In this document: piece by piece, positions 55,015 through 63,962 of the stretch
Numbering within the stretch: position 1 is the first letter of the stretch
Layout of the letters: each line of letters opens with the position of its first letter
Assembly: GCA_002835545.1 (NCBI GenBank)
Contig: PIZK01000021.1
Coordinates: 62,001 to 126,000, forward strand
Direction of reading: 5' to 3'
Origin: Alteromonadales bacterium alter-6D02
GTDB lineage: Bacteria; Pseudomonadota; Gammaproteobacteria; Enterobacterales; Psychrobiaceae
Length of the DNA stretch: 64,000 nt
Made by a program: the position numbers and the translations under genes
The notes under the pieces: model-generated
Told to the model about the DNA's origin: nothing
The model's database searches: none
Seen by the model: the letters and a program-made list of their open reading frames with translations, nothing else

Positions 55015-57789
55015 ATGAGATTATTAATAAAAAGAAGAGCTTGGTCCATTTTTAGTGCATTATTGCTCTTGTTGCATTTCCCTTCTGTAGCAAACGATAA
55101 TGGCAATACGAGGGAGTTGGACAAAGTAACGTTACAGCTAAAGTTTGAACATCAATTTCAATTTGCAGGTTACTACGCCGCCAAAGAACAAGGTTATTAT
55201 CAAGAAGTTGGTCTGGATGTCCACATTGAACCAGCAAAAATTGGCGATAGCGCAACCGATGCAGTATTATCAGGTGATGCTAATTATGGTGTGGGAGGCT
55301 CAGAGCTTTTAATTAAGCATAGCAAAGGCTTACCCGTTGTTATGTTAGCGGTTATTTTCCAACATTCCCCTTTTGTTCTTGTCACCCCTAGGGGAGTATC
55401 TCTCTCTTCCTTAAACCATAAAACTATCGGACTATCGAAAAACTCACACGAACTTTTAATGATGTTAAAAAGAGCTGGTGTGGATAAATATCACGTCCCA
55501 ACACAAAGTTATACTTTGTCCGATTTCACCACGGGAAAGCTTGACGCACTTTCAGCTTATATCACCAATAGCCCTTTTAAACTAACAAAACAAGGCGTTG
55601 ATTTTGACCTTCACACCGCTAGAAACTATGGTGTTAACTTTTATGGCGATAATATTTTTACTAGTAAATATGAACTAGAACAGCACCCGCAGCGAGCAAA
55701 GCGTTTTATGGAGGCAAGTATAAAGGGCTGGACTTATGCTATGGAAAACCCTGCCGAAATTGCTCAGCTTATCCATAACAAGTATCAAAGTAAGCGAAAT
55801 ATTGAAAGCCTGCTTTATGAGGCGAAACAGCTCGGTTACCTAATTCAACCTCAACTACTAGAGATTGGTACATCCAATAAAAAACGCTGGCAAAATATTG
55901 CTAAAACCTATGAAGAGTTAGGGCTGATAAAACCTAATTACGACTTTAAAGGTTTCCTGTATCAACGCGAAGAAAACAATCGAACAAAAGTAATTTATAT
56001 TGTCTCGGCTATTCTCTTGGTTGTTGTCATTGCTATTTTATTACTGCATATCTCATCATTGCTTCGTGAACGACAAAACTCAGCACATGAGATGCGTTTT
56101 ATGAATAGTATATTGCGCACCCAGCAGCAAGCATCAATTGATGGCATCATGACTTTCGACGCTAATGGGGATCTTGTTAACGTCAACAAACAATTAAGGA
56201 AACTGTGGGGTTTACAAGGGGATACATTTACTCCAAAAGATACGTGGAAGATCATCTACTCTATGGTACGCCAGCTTAATAATGCTCAAGAGTTTTTAGC
56301 TACAGTCCGTTTGCATAACAATAACCCAAAGATGCAAAGTTTTGCCGAAATACAGCTAAAAGACGGCCGTACCTTTGAACGCTTTTCTGCCCCTCTGTTT
56401 CATGATGACAAAAGTTTTCTAGGCCGCTTTTGGAGCTTTAGAGACATAACAGAGCGGAAACTCGCCGAAGAAAACATTTGGCTGCAGGCTAACTTTGATA
56501 CCCTGACTAACTTACCAAATCGCTTAATGTTTAAAGAGCGACTAGCGTTTGAAATAAAAAAGAGTCAACGTAGCCAAAAACTCATTGCATTATTGTTTTT
56601 AGACCTTGATCGTTTTAAAGAGATTAATGACTCATTAGGTCATGATTTTGGCGACAAACTACTGATTAAGGTTGCTCTACGATTAAAGCAATGTGTGCGT
56701 GATGTCGATATGGTTGCACGACTAGGAGGGGATGAGTTCACTATCATTATCAGTGAATTAGAGCATGTAAATGATATTGAGCGTATAGCTCAAAGTATCT
56801 TAGTCGCGTTGTCGACCCCATTTCAAATCAACAACCAATCACTTTATATCAGTACTAGTATCGGTATCACATTTAGCCCTTCCGATAGTGATAATGACGT
56901 GCAATTACTCAAGAATGCCGATCAAGCAATGTACCATGCGAAAACATTAGGTCGTAATAATTATCAATTTTTTACCCCTTCTTTACAATCTGATGCGCTA
57001 GATAGGATGGCTCTTACTAACGATTTACGTCATGCAATTGAAAAAAATCAGCTATTCGTTGTTTACCAGCCAATTGTATCGCTAGAAACATTAAAGATTG
57101 TTAAGGCAGAAGCACTCGTTCGTTGGCGACACCCTGAACGAGGTATCGTTAGCCCAGTTGAATTTATCTCGATTGCAGAAGAGACTGGTTTAATTAATAA
57201 TATTGGTGAATGGGTATTCAAACAGGCTGTAAGCCAAGTTAAGCAATGGCAAGATTACCATCCTGGTTTTCAGGTCGCCGTTAACACATCCCCGATCCAG
57301 TACCATAGCGGTTCAATAACCCCCCAGAAATGGCATCAACATTTAGCTTTCAATCAAGTTGATAGTAAATTATTAACGATAGAGTTAACTGAAAGCTTAT
57401 TGATGGAGTCAAATGCGTCACTGCTAGATACGTTACGTAACTTTAGAGAGCAAGGGACACCAATCTCTCTAGATGATTTTGGTACCGGTTACTCATCACT
57501 ATCATACTTAAAGAAATTTGATATCGATTATTTAAAAATCGACCGAAGCTTCGTTAATGATCTCACTCGACACTCTAAAGAGTCAGCATTATGTCAGGCG
57601 ATTATTACCATGGCTAAAAGTTTGGGGATGCAGATAGTAGCAGAAGGTATTGAAACTAAAGAGCAGCAACAGTTATTAACAGAATTCGGGTGTGACTTTG
57701 GTCAAGGATATTTGTTCTCAAAGCCAATCACAGCAAACGAATTTAGTAATAAACTACAACAGCAAGCAGACTCTTTATGCCAAGATTAG
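55015..57789 (+). CDS. NMT1-type sensor with PAS, GGDEF and EAL domains
   Basis: About 924 residues from the ATG at 55015 (the frame begins at a TTG at 54961). After a signal/anchor segment comes a periplasmic NMT1/THI5-like ligand-binding domain (about 35-300; FQFAGYYAAKEQGYY, GVGGSELLIKHSKGLP). A membrane helix (about 326-347), a PAS domain (about 365-480) and a diguanylate cyclase domain with intact GGDEF (571-575) follow. The EAL phosphodiesterase domain has EAL at 699-701 and DDFGTGYSSLSYLKKF. Both catalytic motifs appear intact. The periplasmic part may sense a pyrimidine/thiamine-like ligand, by analogy with NMT1 proteins, and adjust c-di-GMP. It converges with another GGDEF gene, overlapping by 4 nt at the stops. 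Confidence 0.9.
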   Translation: MRLLIKRRAWSIFSALLLLLHFPSVANDNGNTRELDKVTLQLKFEHQFQFAGYYAAKEQGYYQEVGLDVHIEPAKIGDSATDAVLSGDANYGVGGSELLIKHSKGLPVVMLAVIFQHSPFVLVTPRGVSLSSLNHKTIGLSKNSHELLMMLKRAGVDKYHVPTQSYTLSDFTTGKLDALSAYITNSPFKLTKQGVDFDLHTARNYGVNFYGDNIFTSKYELEQHPQRAKRFMEASIKGWTYAMENPAEIAQLIHNKYQSKRNIESLLYEAKQLGYLIQPQLLEIGTSNKKRWQNIAKTYEELGLIKPNYDFKGFLYQREENNRTKVIYIVSAILLVVVIAILLLHISSLLRERQNSAHEMRFMNSILRTQQQASIDGIMTFDANGDLVNVNKQLRKLWGLQGDTFTPKDTWKIIYSMVRQLNNAQEFLATVRLHNNNPKMQSFAEIQLKDGRTFERFSAPLFHDDKSFLGRFWSFRDITERKLAEENIWLQANFDTLTNLPNRLMFKERLAFEIKKSQRSQKLIALLFLDLDRFKEINDSLGHDFGDKLLIKVALRLKQCVRDVDMVARLGGDEFTIIISELEHVNDIERIAQSILVALSTPFQINNQSLYISTSIGITFSPSDSDNDVQLLKNADQAMYHAKTLGRNNYQFFTPSLQSDALDRMALTNDLRHAIEKNQLFVVYQPIVSLETLKIVKAEALVRWRHPERGIVSPVEFISIAEETGLINNIGEWVFKQAVSQVKQWQDYHPGFQVAVNTSPIQYHSGSITPQKWHQHLAFNQVDSKLLTIELTESLLMESNASLLDTLRNFREQGTPISLDDFGTGYSSLSYLKKFDIDYLKIDRSFVNDLTRHSKESALCQAIITMAKSLGMQIVAEGIETKEQQQLLTEFGCDFGQGYLFSKPITANEFSNKLQQQADSLCQD

Positions 57790-58859
57790 CTCTCTAATTT
57801 TGACTCAACCCTATTGCGCCCGTTTGATTTGGCTTGATAAAGTAATTTATCTGCATCACTTGCAGCTTTAGATAACTCATCAGGCCTATTTGCTAACGTG
57901 ACTCCTAAACTGATTGTAATATTGATATCCTGCTCATCCAAGACGAAAGGTGAGTAGTGCAATACACGATTCAATTTTTGGCCAATGGATACCGCTGAGT
58001 CATATTCGGTATTAGGTAATAGAATCATAAACTCCTCACCACCCACTCTTGCTATTACGTCACCGTTTCGTAAATTACTTTTAATGACTTTAACGACATG
58101 GCAAATAACATCATCACCAACGACATGTCCATACTGGTCATTCACCCGCTTAAAGAAATCGATATCAGTAGCAATCACTGCAACAGGAAATAAGCTTTCT
58201 TCATTTTGCTGTAATAAGGGGAGGTAGGAATTAATTAGGAAGCGTCGGTTAGGGATCTTAGTTAGTGGATCAGTATTCGCTTGATGATTCTTCTCAATGC
58301 TAACTTGCGCTAATTCATTTTGACTTTGGCCACGGAAAAACTCTGTTATAAACGCAGCAACAATAGTGACAAACATTGATGCTTGAAACCTTGCAACTTC
58401 CTCCTCTCTATATTCAGCAATGATTAAATGTTGGTTTTCTAATAGAAAAAATACTAAACCGAATACGACAATATTCGCCAATAGCCCCGCGCAGCAGTTT
58501 AATAAGACGAAGAATATTAGTGGAAAGGGGTAAGTCCAATAAAGCGCTGTATTACTTTCTCCCCCGCTATAGACTAGACATAAAATAAAAAATGCAATAC
58601 AGCTGAACCCGGAATAACAACAATGTTGGAATTTTTTATAACAAGAAGAAAAAGCAGAATTGAGACAGATAACAACAGATGTTAAGACGAGTAACCAGAA
58701 TAGTAATCGATCATTACTGAAAGTGTGTTTAGAAGCAAAAATTAACATCATGATACTGCCAGCATAGCTTACGGTGTAAAGTATCAATTTTTTTCTTTTG
58801 TGCTCGATATCATCAACTACACTTAAGTTGATAAAACTTTTCCACCAATCTGAACCCAC
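57786..58859 (-). CDS. Membrane diguanylate cyclase
   Basis: 357 residues starting at a GTG with GGTGAG about 8 nt upstream. Six or so membrane helices fill about residues 25-175 without a recognised sensor fold. A cytoplasmic GGDEF domain (about 195-355) with DPLTKIPNRRFL and the active-site GGEEF at 273-277 predicts synthesis of c-di-GMP. No product-inhibition RxxD site is evident directly before GGEEF (the four residues upstream read VIARV). Its stop overlaps that of the GGDEF-EAL gene on the other strand, a neighbourhood of two c-di-GMP proteins. Confidence 0.9.
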   Translation of the reverse strand: MGSDWWKSFINLSVVDDIEHKRKKLILYTVSYAGSIMMLIFASKHTFSNDRLLFWLLVLTSVVICLNSAFSSCYKKFQHCCYSGFSCIAFFILCLVYSGGESNTALYWTYPFPLIFFVLLNCCAGLLANIVVFGLVFFLLENQHLIIAEYREEEVARFQASMFVTIVAAFITEFFRGQSQNELAQVSIEKNHQANTDPLTKIPNRRFLINSYLPLLQQNEESLFPVAVIATDIDFFKRVNDQYGHVVGDDVICHVVKVIKSNLRNGDVIARVGGEEFMILLPNTEYDSAVSIGQKLNRVLHYSPFVLDEQDINITISLGVTLANRPDELSKAASDADKLLYQAKSNGRNRVESKLES

Positions 58860-58924
58860 AACATATACTCACCACTTTCAACATGCGTACTTTATCATAT
58901 AAGAAAAACCTAATAAGCGATAAA

Positions 58925-58961
58925 AAGCATACCTTATTCCTTTCGGTAATAAGGTATGCTT
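58925..58961 (-). terminator. Terminator after yggN
   Basis: Perfect 14-bp stem AAGCATACCTTATT / AATAAGGTATGCTT with a 9-nt loop followed by TTTTTA on the minus strand, about 35 nt past the yggN stop. Confidence 0.92.
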
Positions 58962-58995
58962 GATTTAAGTGGTTTGGAAACAAATTACTCAGTTA

Positions 58996-59784
58996 TTAAA
59001 TGTGCTGGGTCGACACTAAATTAAAGTCCGCAATTGCAGGGATTTTTTGCTGCATCTTAGTTTCCACTTGCTCTAAACGCTCAATCTTGGCACACATCTG
59101 CTCAGCTTGTAACTCAAGCTCTTTACCTTGAGCCTCGATACGCTCACCAAAGCTTTCCATTTTTTGTTCAAAGTCTTGCATACCATTTTCACCTTGAGTT
59201 AATAACTTGCCTAATAACATTAACATATGGCCACTAGACTCTCTGATTAATGATTCAACCTCACTCTCAATTTCTTGGCCTAAATCATTTCCAGCGACAT
59301 CCATTTGCTCTTTAGATAAATAATACTCACCATCTGCTGTGTTCATCATCGGCGCTAAGCGCTGTTCAAATTTTTCGACAATCGATTCTATCTTTCCTTG
59401 TAGTTCCGTCTCACCCTCAAAAAGGTTTTCGAACACTTCGGTAATCGTAGTCTGTGCTAACGCTAAACCTTCAGCGACTAGTTCAGCCACTTGAGGTGCA
59501 AGCTCTTGCACTAAATCGTGATACTCATTAACAATGGCTTGTTGCTCAGCATCTAAATGAATTAACTTACCTTGGCTGTATAGCTTTGCGTCTTCAGTAA
59601 TTCGAAATAATGACTTCTCACCATCTAGTACTTGAATATAAGCTGGTGTCACCTTGACACTTTGTTCTAGATTAACTTCACAACTACGGTCAGATGAATA
59701 GCCAACATCATGCGCGAACGCTGACATCGATAGAGTTGAAGTTGTTAAAAATGCTGCAGCGGCAATAGCTAATTTAGTTTTCAT
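58996..59784 (-). CDS. yggN: DUF2884 periplasmic protein YggN
   Basis: 262 residues with a signal peptide cut after about AFAH. The opening of the mature part (SCEVNLEQSVKVTPAYIQV) and the extended helical remainder match the YggN/DUF2884 family. It is rich in glutamate and glutamine, with coiled-coil-prone stretches (about 130-260). Located periplasmically; function unknown. It lies upstream of a strong terminator and near yggL-trmB-mutY-yggX, the conserved order in gammaproteobacteria, which supports the assignment. Confidence 0.88.
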   Translation of the reverse strand: MKTKLAIAAAAFLTTSTLSMSAFAHDVGYSSDRSCEVNLEQSVKVTPAYIQVLDGEKSLFRITEDAKLYSQGKLIHLDAEQQAIVNEYHDLVQELAPQVAELVAEGLALAQTTITEVFENLFEGETELQGKIESIVEKFEQRLAPMMNTADGEYYLSKEQMDVAGNDLGQEIESEVESLIRESSGHMLMLLGKLLTQGENGMQDFEQKMESFGERIEAQGKELELQAEQMCAKIERLEQVETKMQQKIPAIADFNLVSTQHI

Positions 59785-59963
59785 AATACAGTCCTATCTA
59801 AGTATCATTTAGTAATATGACATGATAAGAGCAAAGGCGATGCCAAGATAAGATAAAGCATTAAAATCAAAGAGATAGATAAAAACTGAGAAGGAGTAAC
59901 AAAAGATATAGGTCAATATCATTCTAAAGTGGTGATATTGACCACATTGTAGAGGTTAAAAAA

Positions 59964-60296
59964 TTAACCCCACCAAAGATCAAATAAAGGTGTTACTTGA
60001 ACGTTTTCCATGCCTTTGCCTTCCAAGTATACTTTCACAGCTTCGCGCTGCTCGTCAGTACATTTACCTAGCATTTGAGTGCAGATTAGTCCTTCCCACT
60101 CAAGGTCACCACCACCAGCAAAGCCTAAACCGTTCACTTCGATAACATCGTTAATCAAACCATCAATAACAGTATCAATTTGTGCGTTATCAGTGCCAGA
60201 AGCAAAGTTCCAGCTCACTTCAAAACCTAACTCTTGAAATTCATCAACGCGAAGCTTCTTACGAATACGGCGATTACGTTTTGCATTATCTTTCAT
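59964..60296 (-). CDS. yggL: YggL-family protein (DUF469)
   Basis: 110 residues. The basic start KRNRRIRKKLRVDEFQELGF is typical of YggL, followed by DAVIDGLINDVIEVNGLGF-like text and the C-terminal EREAVKVYLEGKG. E. coli YggL associates with the 50S ribosomal subunit; the exact role is unclear. It lies downstream of trmB on the same strand by 76 bp, as in E. coli. Complete. Confidence 0.93.
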   Translation of the reverse strand: MKDNAKRNRRIRKKLRVDEFQELGFEVSWNFASGTDNAQIDTVIDGLINDVIEVNGLGFAGGGDLEWEGLICTQMLGKCTDEQREAVKVYLEGKGMENVQVTPLFDLWWG

Positions 60297-60372
60297 GGTA
60301 TTTCCTTTATATTTACGGTAATTAAGTATTGTAGCTTAATCTATAGAATAATTGTTTTATTAGTCAGATTTA

Positions 60373-61101
60373 TTAACTAACGCGTTGATACATCAAATCC
60401 CAAACGCCATGACCTAAACGGTGACCACGCGCTTCAAACTTAGTTAACGGGCGATGAGCTGGGCGCTCAATGTAATCACCATCCGTAGCGATATTTTTAT
60501 AGCCTTGGGCCACACTCAATACCTCGACCATATGCTCAGCATAATTTTCCCAATCTGTCGCTAAATGAAAGATACCACCAACCATTAAGCTGCTACGTAC
60601 ATTTTGCGCGAATAATGGCTGTACGATACGACGTTTATGATGGCGTGCCTTATGCCATGGATCAGCAAAAAATAACTGCATACATGACAGGCTGTTTGCT
60701 GGAATACAATCAGCAAGGATTTCGATTGCATCATGACAATATACGCGTAGGTTTGTGACGCCCTGCTCACCGGCTTCCATTAGACAAGCACCAACACCAG
60801 GGGTATGTACTTCAATACCAATAAAGTTTTTCTCGGGTGCAGCCTTAGCCATTTCAACTAACGACTTACCCATGCCAAAACCTATTTCAGCAACAACGGG
60901 GTTGTCATTACCAAAAACCTCTTTAAAGTCAATCAAACCATCTTTATGCTCTAAGCCCATGGTTGGCCATAATTGCTCTAACGCAGCCTCTTGCCCTTTG
61001 GTTAAACGGCCTTCGCGTTTAACAAAACTTTTTATTGTACGAATATAAACACCATCTTTTTGTTTTTGTGCGATGGTTTCGGCGCTATCTTGCTTAGTCA
61101 T
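60373..61101 (-). CDS. trmB: tRNA (guanine-N7-)-methyltransferase TrmB
   Basis: Methylates N7 of guanosine 46 in tRNA. 242 residues. SAM-binding motif [17 protein letters not shown] and the [12 protein letters not shown] and [15 protein letters not shown] segments are characteristic, with the end motif [17 protein letters not shown]. Located divergently from mutY and upstream of yggL, as in E. coli. Start at 61101 with AAAGG close by is convincing. Confidence 0.97.
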   Translation of the reverse strand: MTKQDSAETIAQKQKDGVYIRTIKSFVKREGRLTKGQEAALEQLWPTMGLEHKDGLIDFKEVFGNDNPVVAEIGFGMGKSLVEMAKAAPEKNFIGIEVHTPGVGACLMEAGEQGVTNLRVYCHDAIEILADCIPANSLSCMQLFFADPWHKARHHKRRIVQPLFAQNVRSSLMVGGIFHLATDWENYAEHMVEVLSVAQGYKNIATDGDYIERPAHRPLTKFEARGHRLGHGVWDLMYQRVS

Positions 61102-61328
61102 AATTTGGCAACCTTTATAAAGAGTGTCAGCTAGTATTCAATCGGCGGCATTTTTATACGTTGTAGTGAAAATAGTCAATATATATTGGCTTATTCGGCT
61201 AAATAATGTGGCTTTGTTTAAATAATTAGCGCAATCCCGCTTTCGGGCTCTCACTGGTTGCTATTAATTATGGCACTAGTACACTGCTCGATCATCAATA
61301 GTATTAAGACAGTTTTAGAGTTAGCTTT

Positions 61329-62372
61329 ATGTCATTACCTTCATTTTCTCAGCGCATTGTTGATTGGTATCATATACACGGTCGCAAAACGTTACCATGG
61401 CAACAGGACAAAACCCCTTACAGAGTTTGGGTTTCTGAAATAATGCTTCAGCAAACTCAAGTAGCCACAGTCATTCCATATTACCAGCGCTTTATGGATA
61501 AATTCCCGACTATTACTGACCTTGCCAACGCACCTCAAGATGAAGTGTTACATCTATGGACAGGTCTAGGCTATTATGCACGAGCACGCAACTTACATAA
61601 GACTGCTCAAATTGTTCGCGATCAATACCAAGGTGAATTTCCTACGGATATAGAACAAGTGGTTGCCCTGCCCGGAATTGGGCCATCTACTGCTGGTGCG
61701 GTATTATCTCTATCACTTAATCAACCTCACGCCATTTTAGATGGTAATGTAAAACGTGTATTAGCGCGTCATTTTGCGATTGAGGGCTGGTATGGTGTTT
61801 CAAAGGTTGAAAAAGAGTTATGGCGCGTTAGCCGTGAGCTAACTCCAACGACCGATACACGCTTTTATAATCAAGCAATGATGGACTTAGGGGCCTCACA
61901 CTGTAGCCGCAGCAAACCAAACTGCGAAGCTTGCCCAGTCAACTCAACTTGTATCGCTTTTAGTGATGGGCGGACTAGCGAGCTACCTCACTCTAAGCCA
62001 AAGAAAACCACTCCCGTTAAAACAACTAATATGCTGATTATTCATACAACAGAAGAAGCACATTTAATTCAGCGCCCACCTCAGGGGATCTGGGGTGGTT
62101 TATACTGTTTTCCGGAATTTAATTCTCGAGAAAGCCTTGATGCTTGGTTAGAGCAGCAATCATTTGGCGGCGTATTAAAAAAATTACCACAAATTAGGCA
62201 TACATTTAGCCATTACCATTTAGATATCACGCCATATCATTTATTATTGGTACAACCCAGCGATAATGTTGTGATGGATGCTAATAGTAGCCTCTGGTAT
62301 AACTTAGTTAACCCACCCGAAGTCGGCTTAGCGGCAATCACACAAACACTGTTGCAACAAATCAGTAAATAA
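61329..62372 (+). CDS. mutY: Adenine DNA glycosylase MutY
   Basis: Removes adenine mispaired with 8-oxoguanine. 347 residues. The catalytic glutamate is E37 in [11 protein letters not shown]. The helix-hairpin-helix around [15 protein letters not shown] and the aspartate in [11 protein letters not shown] follow. The [4Fe-4S] cluster has cysteines spaced C-x6-C-x2-C-x5-C ([17 protein letters not shown]). The C-terminal Nudix-like domain begins near [18 protein letters not shown]. Followed 15 bp later by yggX. Normal for the family. Confidence 0.97.
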   Translation: MSLPSFSQRIVDWYHIHGRKTLPWQQDKTPYRVWVSEIMLQQTQVATVIPYYQRFMDKFPTITDLANAPQDEVLHLWTGLGYYARARNLHKTAQIVRDQYQGEFPTDIEQVVALPGIGPSTAGAVLSLSLNQPHAILDGNVKRVLARHFAIEGWYGVSKVEKELWRVSRELTPTTDTRFYNQAMMDLGASHCSRSKPNCEACPVNSTCIAFSDGRTSELPHSKPKKTTPVKTTNMLIIHTTEEAHLIQRPPQGIWGGLYCFPEFNSRESLDAWLEQQSFGGVLKKLPQIRHTFSHYHLDITPYHLLLVQPSDNVVMDANSSLWYNLVNPPEVGLAAITQTLLQQISK

Positions 62373-62387
62373 TTAGAGGATATTAAC

Positions 62388-62660
62388 GTGGCTCGTACCA
62401 TATTTTGCACCCACTTAAACAAAGAAGCCGAAGGCCTAGACTTTCAAACCTTACCAGGTGAATTAGGTAAAAAGGTATTTGATAATATCTCTAAGGAAGC
62501 ATGGGCTCGCTGGATGTCTAAACAAACAATGCTAATCAATGAGAAAAAACTCAATTTAATGAGCCCTGAAGATCGTGCTTTATTAGAAAAGAACATGGTC
62601 GCCTTTTTATTTGACGGCGAAGACGTTCAAATTGATGGCTACGTACCTGAACAAAAATAA
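62388..62660 (+). CDS. yggX: Oxidative-damage protection protein YggX (Fe traffic)
   Basis: 90 residues starting at a GTG preceded by AGAGGA. The opening [19 protein letters not shown] contains the conserved C7, and [20 protein letters not shown] is typical. YggX helps protect Fe-S proteins against superoxide and affects iron handling. It pairs with mutY in the same order as E. coli. SoxRS-type control is known in E. coli but no such site was identified here. Confidence 0.97.
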   Translation: MARTIFCTHLNKEAEGLDFQTLPGELGKKVFDNISKEAWARWMSKQTMLINEKKLNLMSPEDRALLEKNMVAFLFDGEDVQIDGYVPEQK

Positions 62661-62721
62661 CTCAAAATGTTAAATTCAGCTGATATTTTAAGCACAAGTT
62701 AGTCAAGGCGAATACAATTCA

Positions 62722-62749
62722 AGCAACTAATAGAATTGTTGCCTTTTTT
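62722..62749 (+). terminator. Likely terminator after yggX
   Basis: Short stem GCAAC / GTTGC (62723-62727 and 62738-62742) followed by six T, about 60 nt past the yggX stop. A weaker hairpin than others in the window. Confidence 0.6.
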
Positions 62750-62761
62750 ATAAAATATTAG

Positions 62762-62790
62762 TTGACTTAAACCGCTAAAATCTATTTAAT
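62762..62790 (+). promoter_or_regulatory. Promoter of the tRNA-Phe/Thr operon
   Basis: TTGACT (-35, 62762-62767) and TTTAAT (-10, 62785-62790) spaced 17 nt, then the GC-rich discriminator AGCCGCC just before the first tRNA at 62801. It resembles the tRNA-Ser/Arg promoter (same TTGACT and a GCCGC discriminator). Confidence 0.75.
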
Positions 62791-62800
62791 AGCCGCCGTT

Positions 62801-62876
62801 GCCTCGATAGCTCAGTCGGTAGAGCAGAGGATTGAAAATCCTCGTGTCCCTGGTTCGATTCCGGGTCGAGGCACCA
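62801..62876 (+). tRNA. tRNA-Phe (GAA), copy 1
   Basis: 76 nt, acceptor GCCTCGA/TCGAGGC, loop TTGAAAA giving anticodon GAA, T-arm and encoded CCA intact. First gene after the promoter. Confidence 0.97.
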
Positions 62877-62929
62877 TTTATATTCCTTTGGAAAATAAAC
62901 GGTGCAAGCAACAATCGTTTTAAAGGTGC

Positions 62930-63005
<76 letters not shown>

Positions 63006-63056
63006 TTTAAAACACAGATTAAACATTACATCGTTTAATCGCTTCTCAAAAGAGAG

Positions 63057-63132
63057 GCCTCGATAGCTCAGTCGGTAGAGCAGAGGATTGAAAATCCTCG
63101 TGTCCCTGGTTCGATTCCGGGTCGAGGCACCA
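63057..63132 (+). tRNA. tRNA-Phe (GAA), copy 2
   Basis: Identical in sequence to the first tRNA-Phe, with anticodon GAA and encoded CCA. Set between the two tRNA-Thr genes. Confidence 0.97.
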
Positions 63133-63175
63133 TTTTGAAAAGTTAGCAAATTATACTCGAAAGAGATATAACGTT

Positions 63176-63251
63176 GCCTCGATAGCTCAGTCGGTAGAGC
63201 AGAGGATTGAAAATCCTCGTGTCCCTGGTTCGATTCCGGGTCGAGGCACCA
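63176..63251 (+). tRNA. tRNA-Phe (GAA), copy 3
   Basis: Third identical copy of tRNA-Phe, GAA anticodon, encoded CCA. Spacer of 43 bp from copy 2 is unrelated to the earlier spacers. Confidence 0.97.
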
Positions 63252-63335
63252 TCTAATTTAAGAATAGAGCCAAGGCTTTATTCGGTGCCAAGATAAATAC
63301 AGTTTGTCAGATATTTATCGCACACAGTTTTGTGT

Positions 63336-63411
<76 letters not shown>

Positions 63412-63422
63412 TTCATTAAGAG

Positions 63423-63453
63423 AACCTCATCACTTTGTGTTGAGGTTTTTTTT
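63423..63453 (+). terminator. Operon terminator, unit 1
   Basis: Stem AACCTCA / TGAGGTT with an 11-nt loop and a run of eight T. Near-identical copies follow each tRNA fragment downstream. Confidence 0.92.
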
Positions 63454-63483
63454 CGTTTCCAATAAAGTCCCCCTTACATCAAC

Positions 63484-63537
63484 TGTGAATCAGTAACTAA
63501 GTAGGGGTTGGCAGCTCGACTCCGGCAGTCGGCACCA
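63484..63537 (+). pseudogene. tRNA-Thr 3' fragment, unit 2
   Basis: Matches the 3' half of tRNA-Thr copy 2: GAATCAGTA, then an altered segment AACTAAGTAGGGGTTGG. From CGACTCCGGCAGTCGGCACCA the match is exact to the CCA end at 63537. The 5' half, D-arm and anticodon are missing and the T-loop TTC is CTC, so it is not a working tRNA. Confidence 0.85.
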
Positions 63538-63548
63538 TTCATTAAGAG

Positions 63549-63579
63549 AACCTCATCACTTTGTGTTGAGGTTTTTTTT
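63549..63579 (+). terminator. Repeated terminator, unit 2
   Basis: Same stem AACCTCA/TGAGGTT, same loop and T-run as unit 1, 12 nt after the CCA of the fragment. Confidence 0.9.
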
Positions 63580-63612
63580 CGTCTTCAATAAAGCCCTACA
63601 ATAACTTCAGTC

Positions 63613-63637
63613 GTCCTGAAGTTCTTTTATTCAGGAC
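63613..63637. repeat. Inverted repeat in spacer of unit 2
   Basis: GTCCTGAA ... TTCAGGAC, 8-bp perfect arms around a 9-nt loop. The same arms recur in unit 3 with a different loop. Confidence 0.75.
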
Positions 63638-63683
63638 CTCCCTAAAAACATGTATTGAAGTAAATGACTTTCACTAACCAAGC

Positions 63684-63737
63684 TGTGAATCAGTAACTAA
63701 GCAGGGGTTGGCAGCTCGACTCCGGCAGTCGGCACCA
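63684..63737 (+). pseudogene. tRNA-Thr 3' fragment, unit 3
   Basis: Differs from unit 2 by one base over the fragment (AAGCAGGGG versus AAGTAGGGG) and ends in CCA at 63737. Same missing 5' half. The distance between CCA ends of units 2 and 3 is 200 bp. Confidence 0.85.
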
Positions 63738-63748
63738 TTCATTAAGAG

Positions 63749-63779
63749 AACCTCATCACTTTGTGTTGAGGTTTTTTTT
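63749..63779 (+). terminator. Repeated terminator, unit 3
   Basis: Identical hairpin and T-run to unit 2, 12 nt after the CCA end of the fragment. Confidence 0.9.
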
Positions 63780-63811
63780 CGTCTTGAATAAAGCCCTCAA
63801 TAACTTCAGTC

Positions 63812-63836
63812 GTCCTGAAACGCTTTTCTTCAGGAC
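63812..63836. repeat. Inverted repeat in spacer of unit 3
   Basis: GTCCTGAA ... TTCAGGAC arms as in unit 2, but the 9-nt loop sequence differs. The stem is kept while the loop drifts. Confidence 0.75.
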
Positions 63837-63867
63837 CCCTCTTTAAGCTTATTCATAGTACAAAACC

Positions 63868-63920
63868 TCGAATCAGTAACTAAGCAGGGGTTGGCAGCTC
63901 GACTCCGGCAGTCGGCACCA
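63868..63920 (+). pseudogene. tRNA-Thr 3' fragment, unit 4
   Basis: From GAATCAGTAACTAAGCAGGG on, the same as unit 3 through to the CCA end at 63920; only the first bases upstream differ (TC versus TGT before GAATC). A fifth unit begins at 63994 (TGTGAAT) and is cut by the window end. Confidence 0.85.
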
Positions 63921-63932
63921 TTTATTAAGAGA

Positions 63933-63962
63933 GCCTCATCACTTTGTGTTGAGGTTTTTTTT
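63933..63962 (+). terminator. Repeated terminator, unit 4
   Basis: Same hairpin as the earlier units, with one outer-stem base changed (GCCTCA versus ACCTCA), followed by eight T. Confidence 0.88.
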
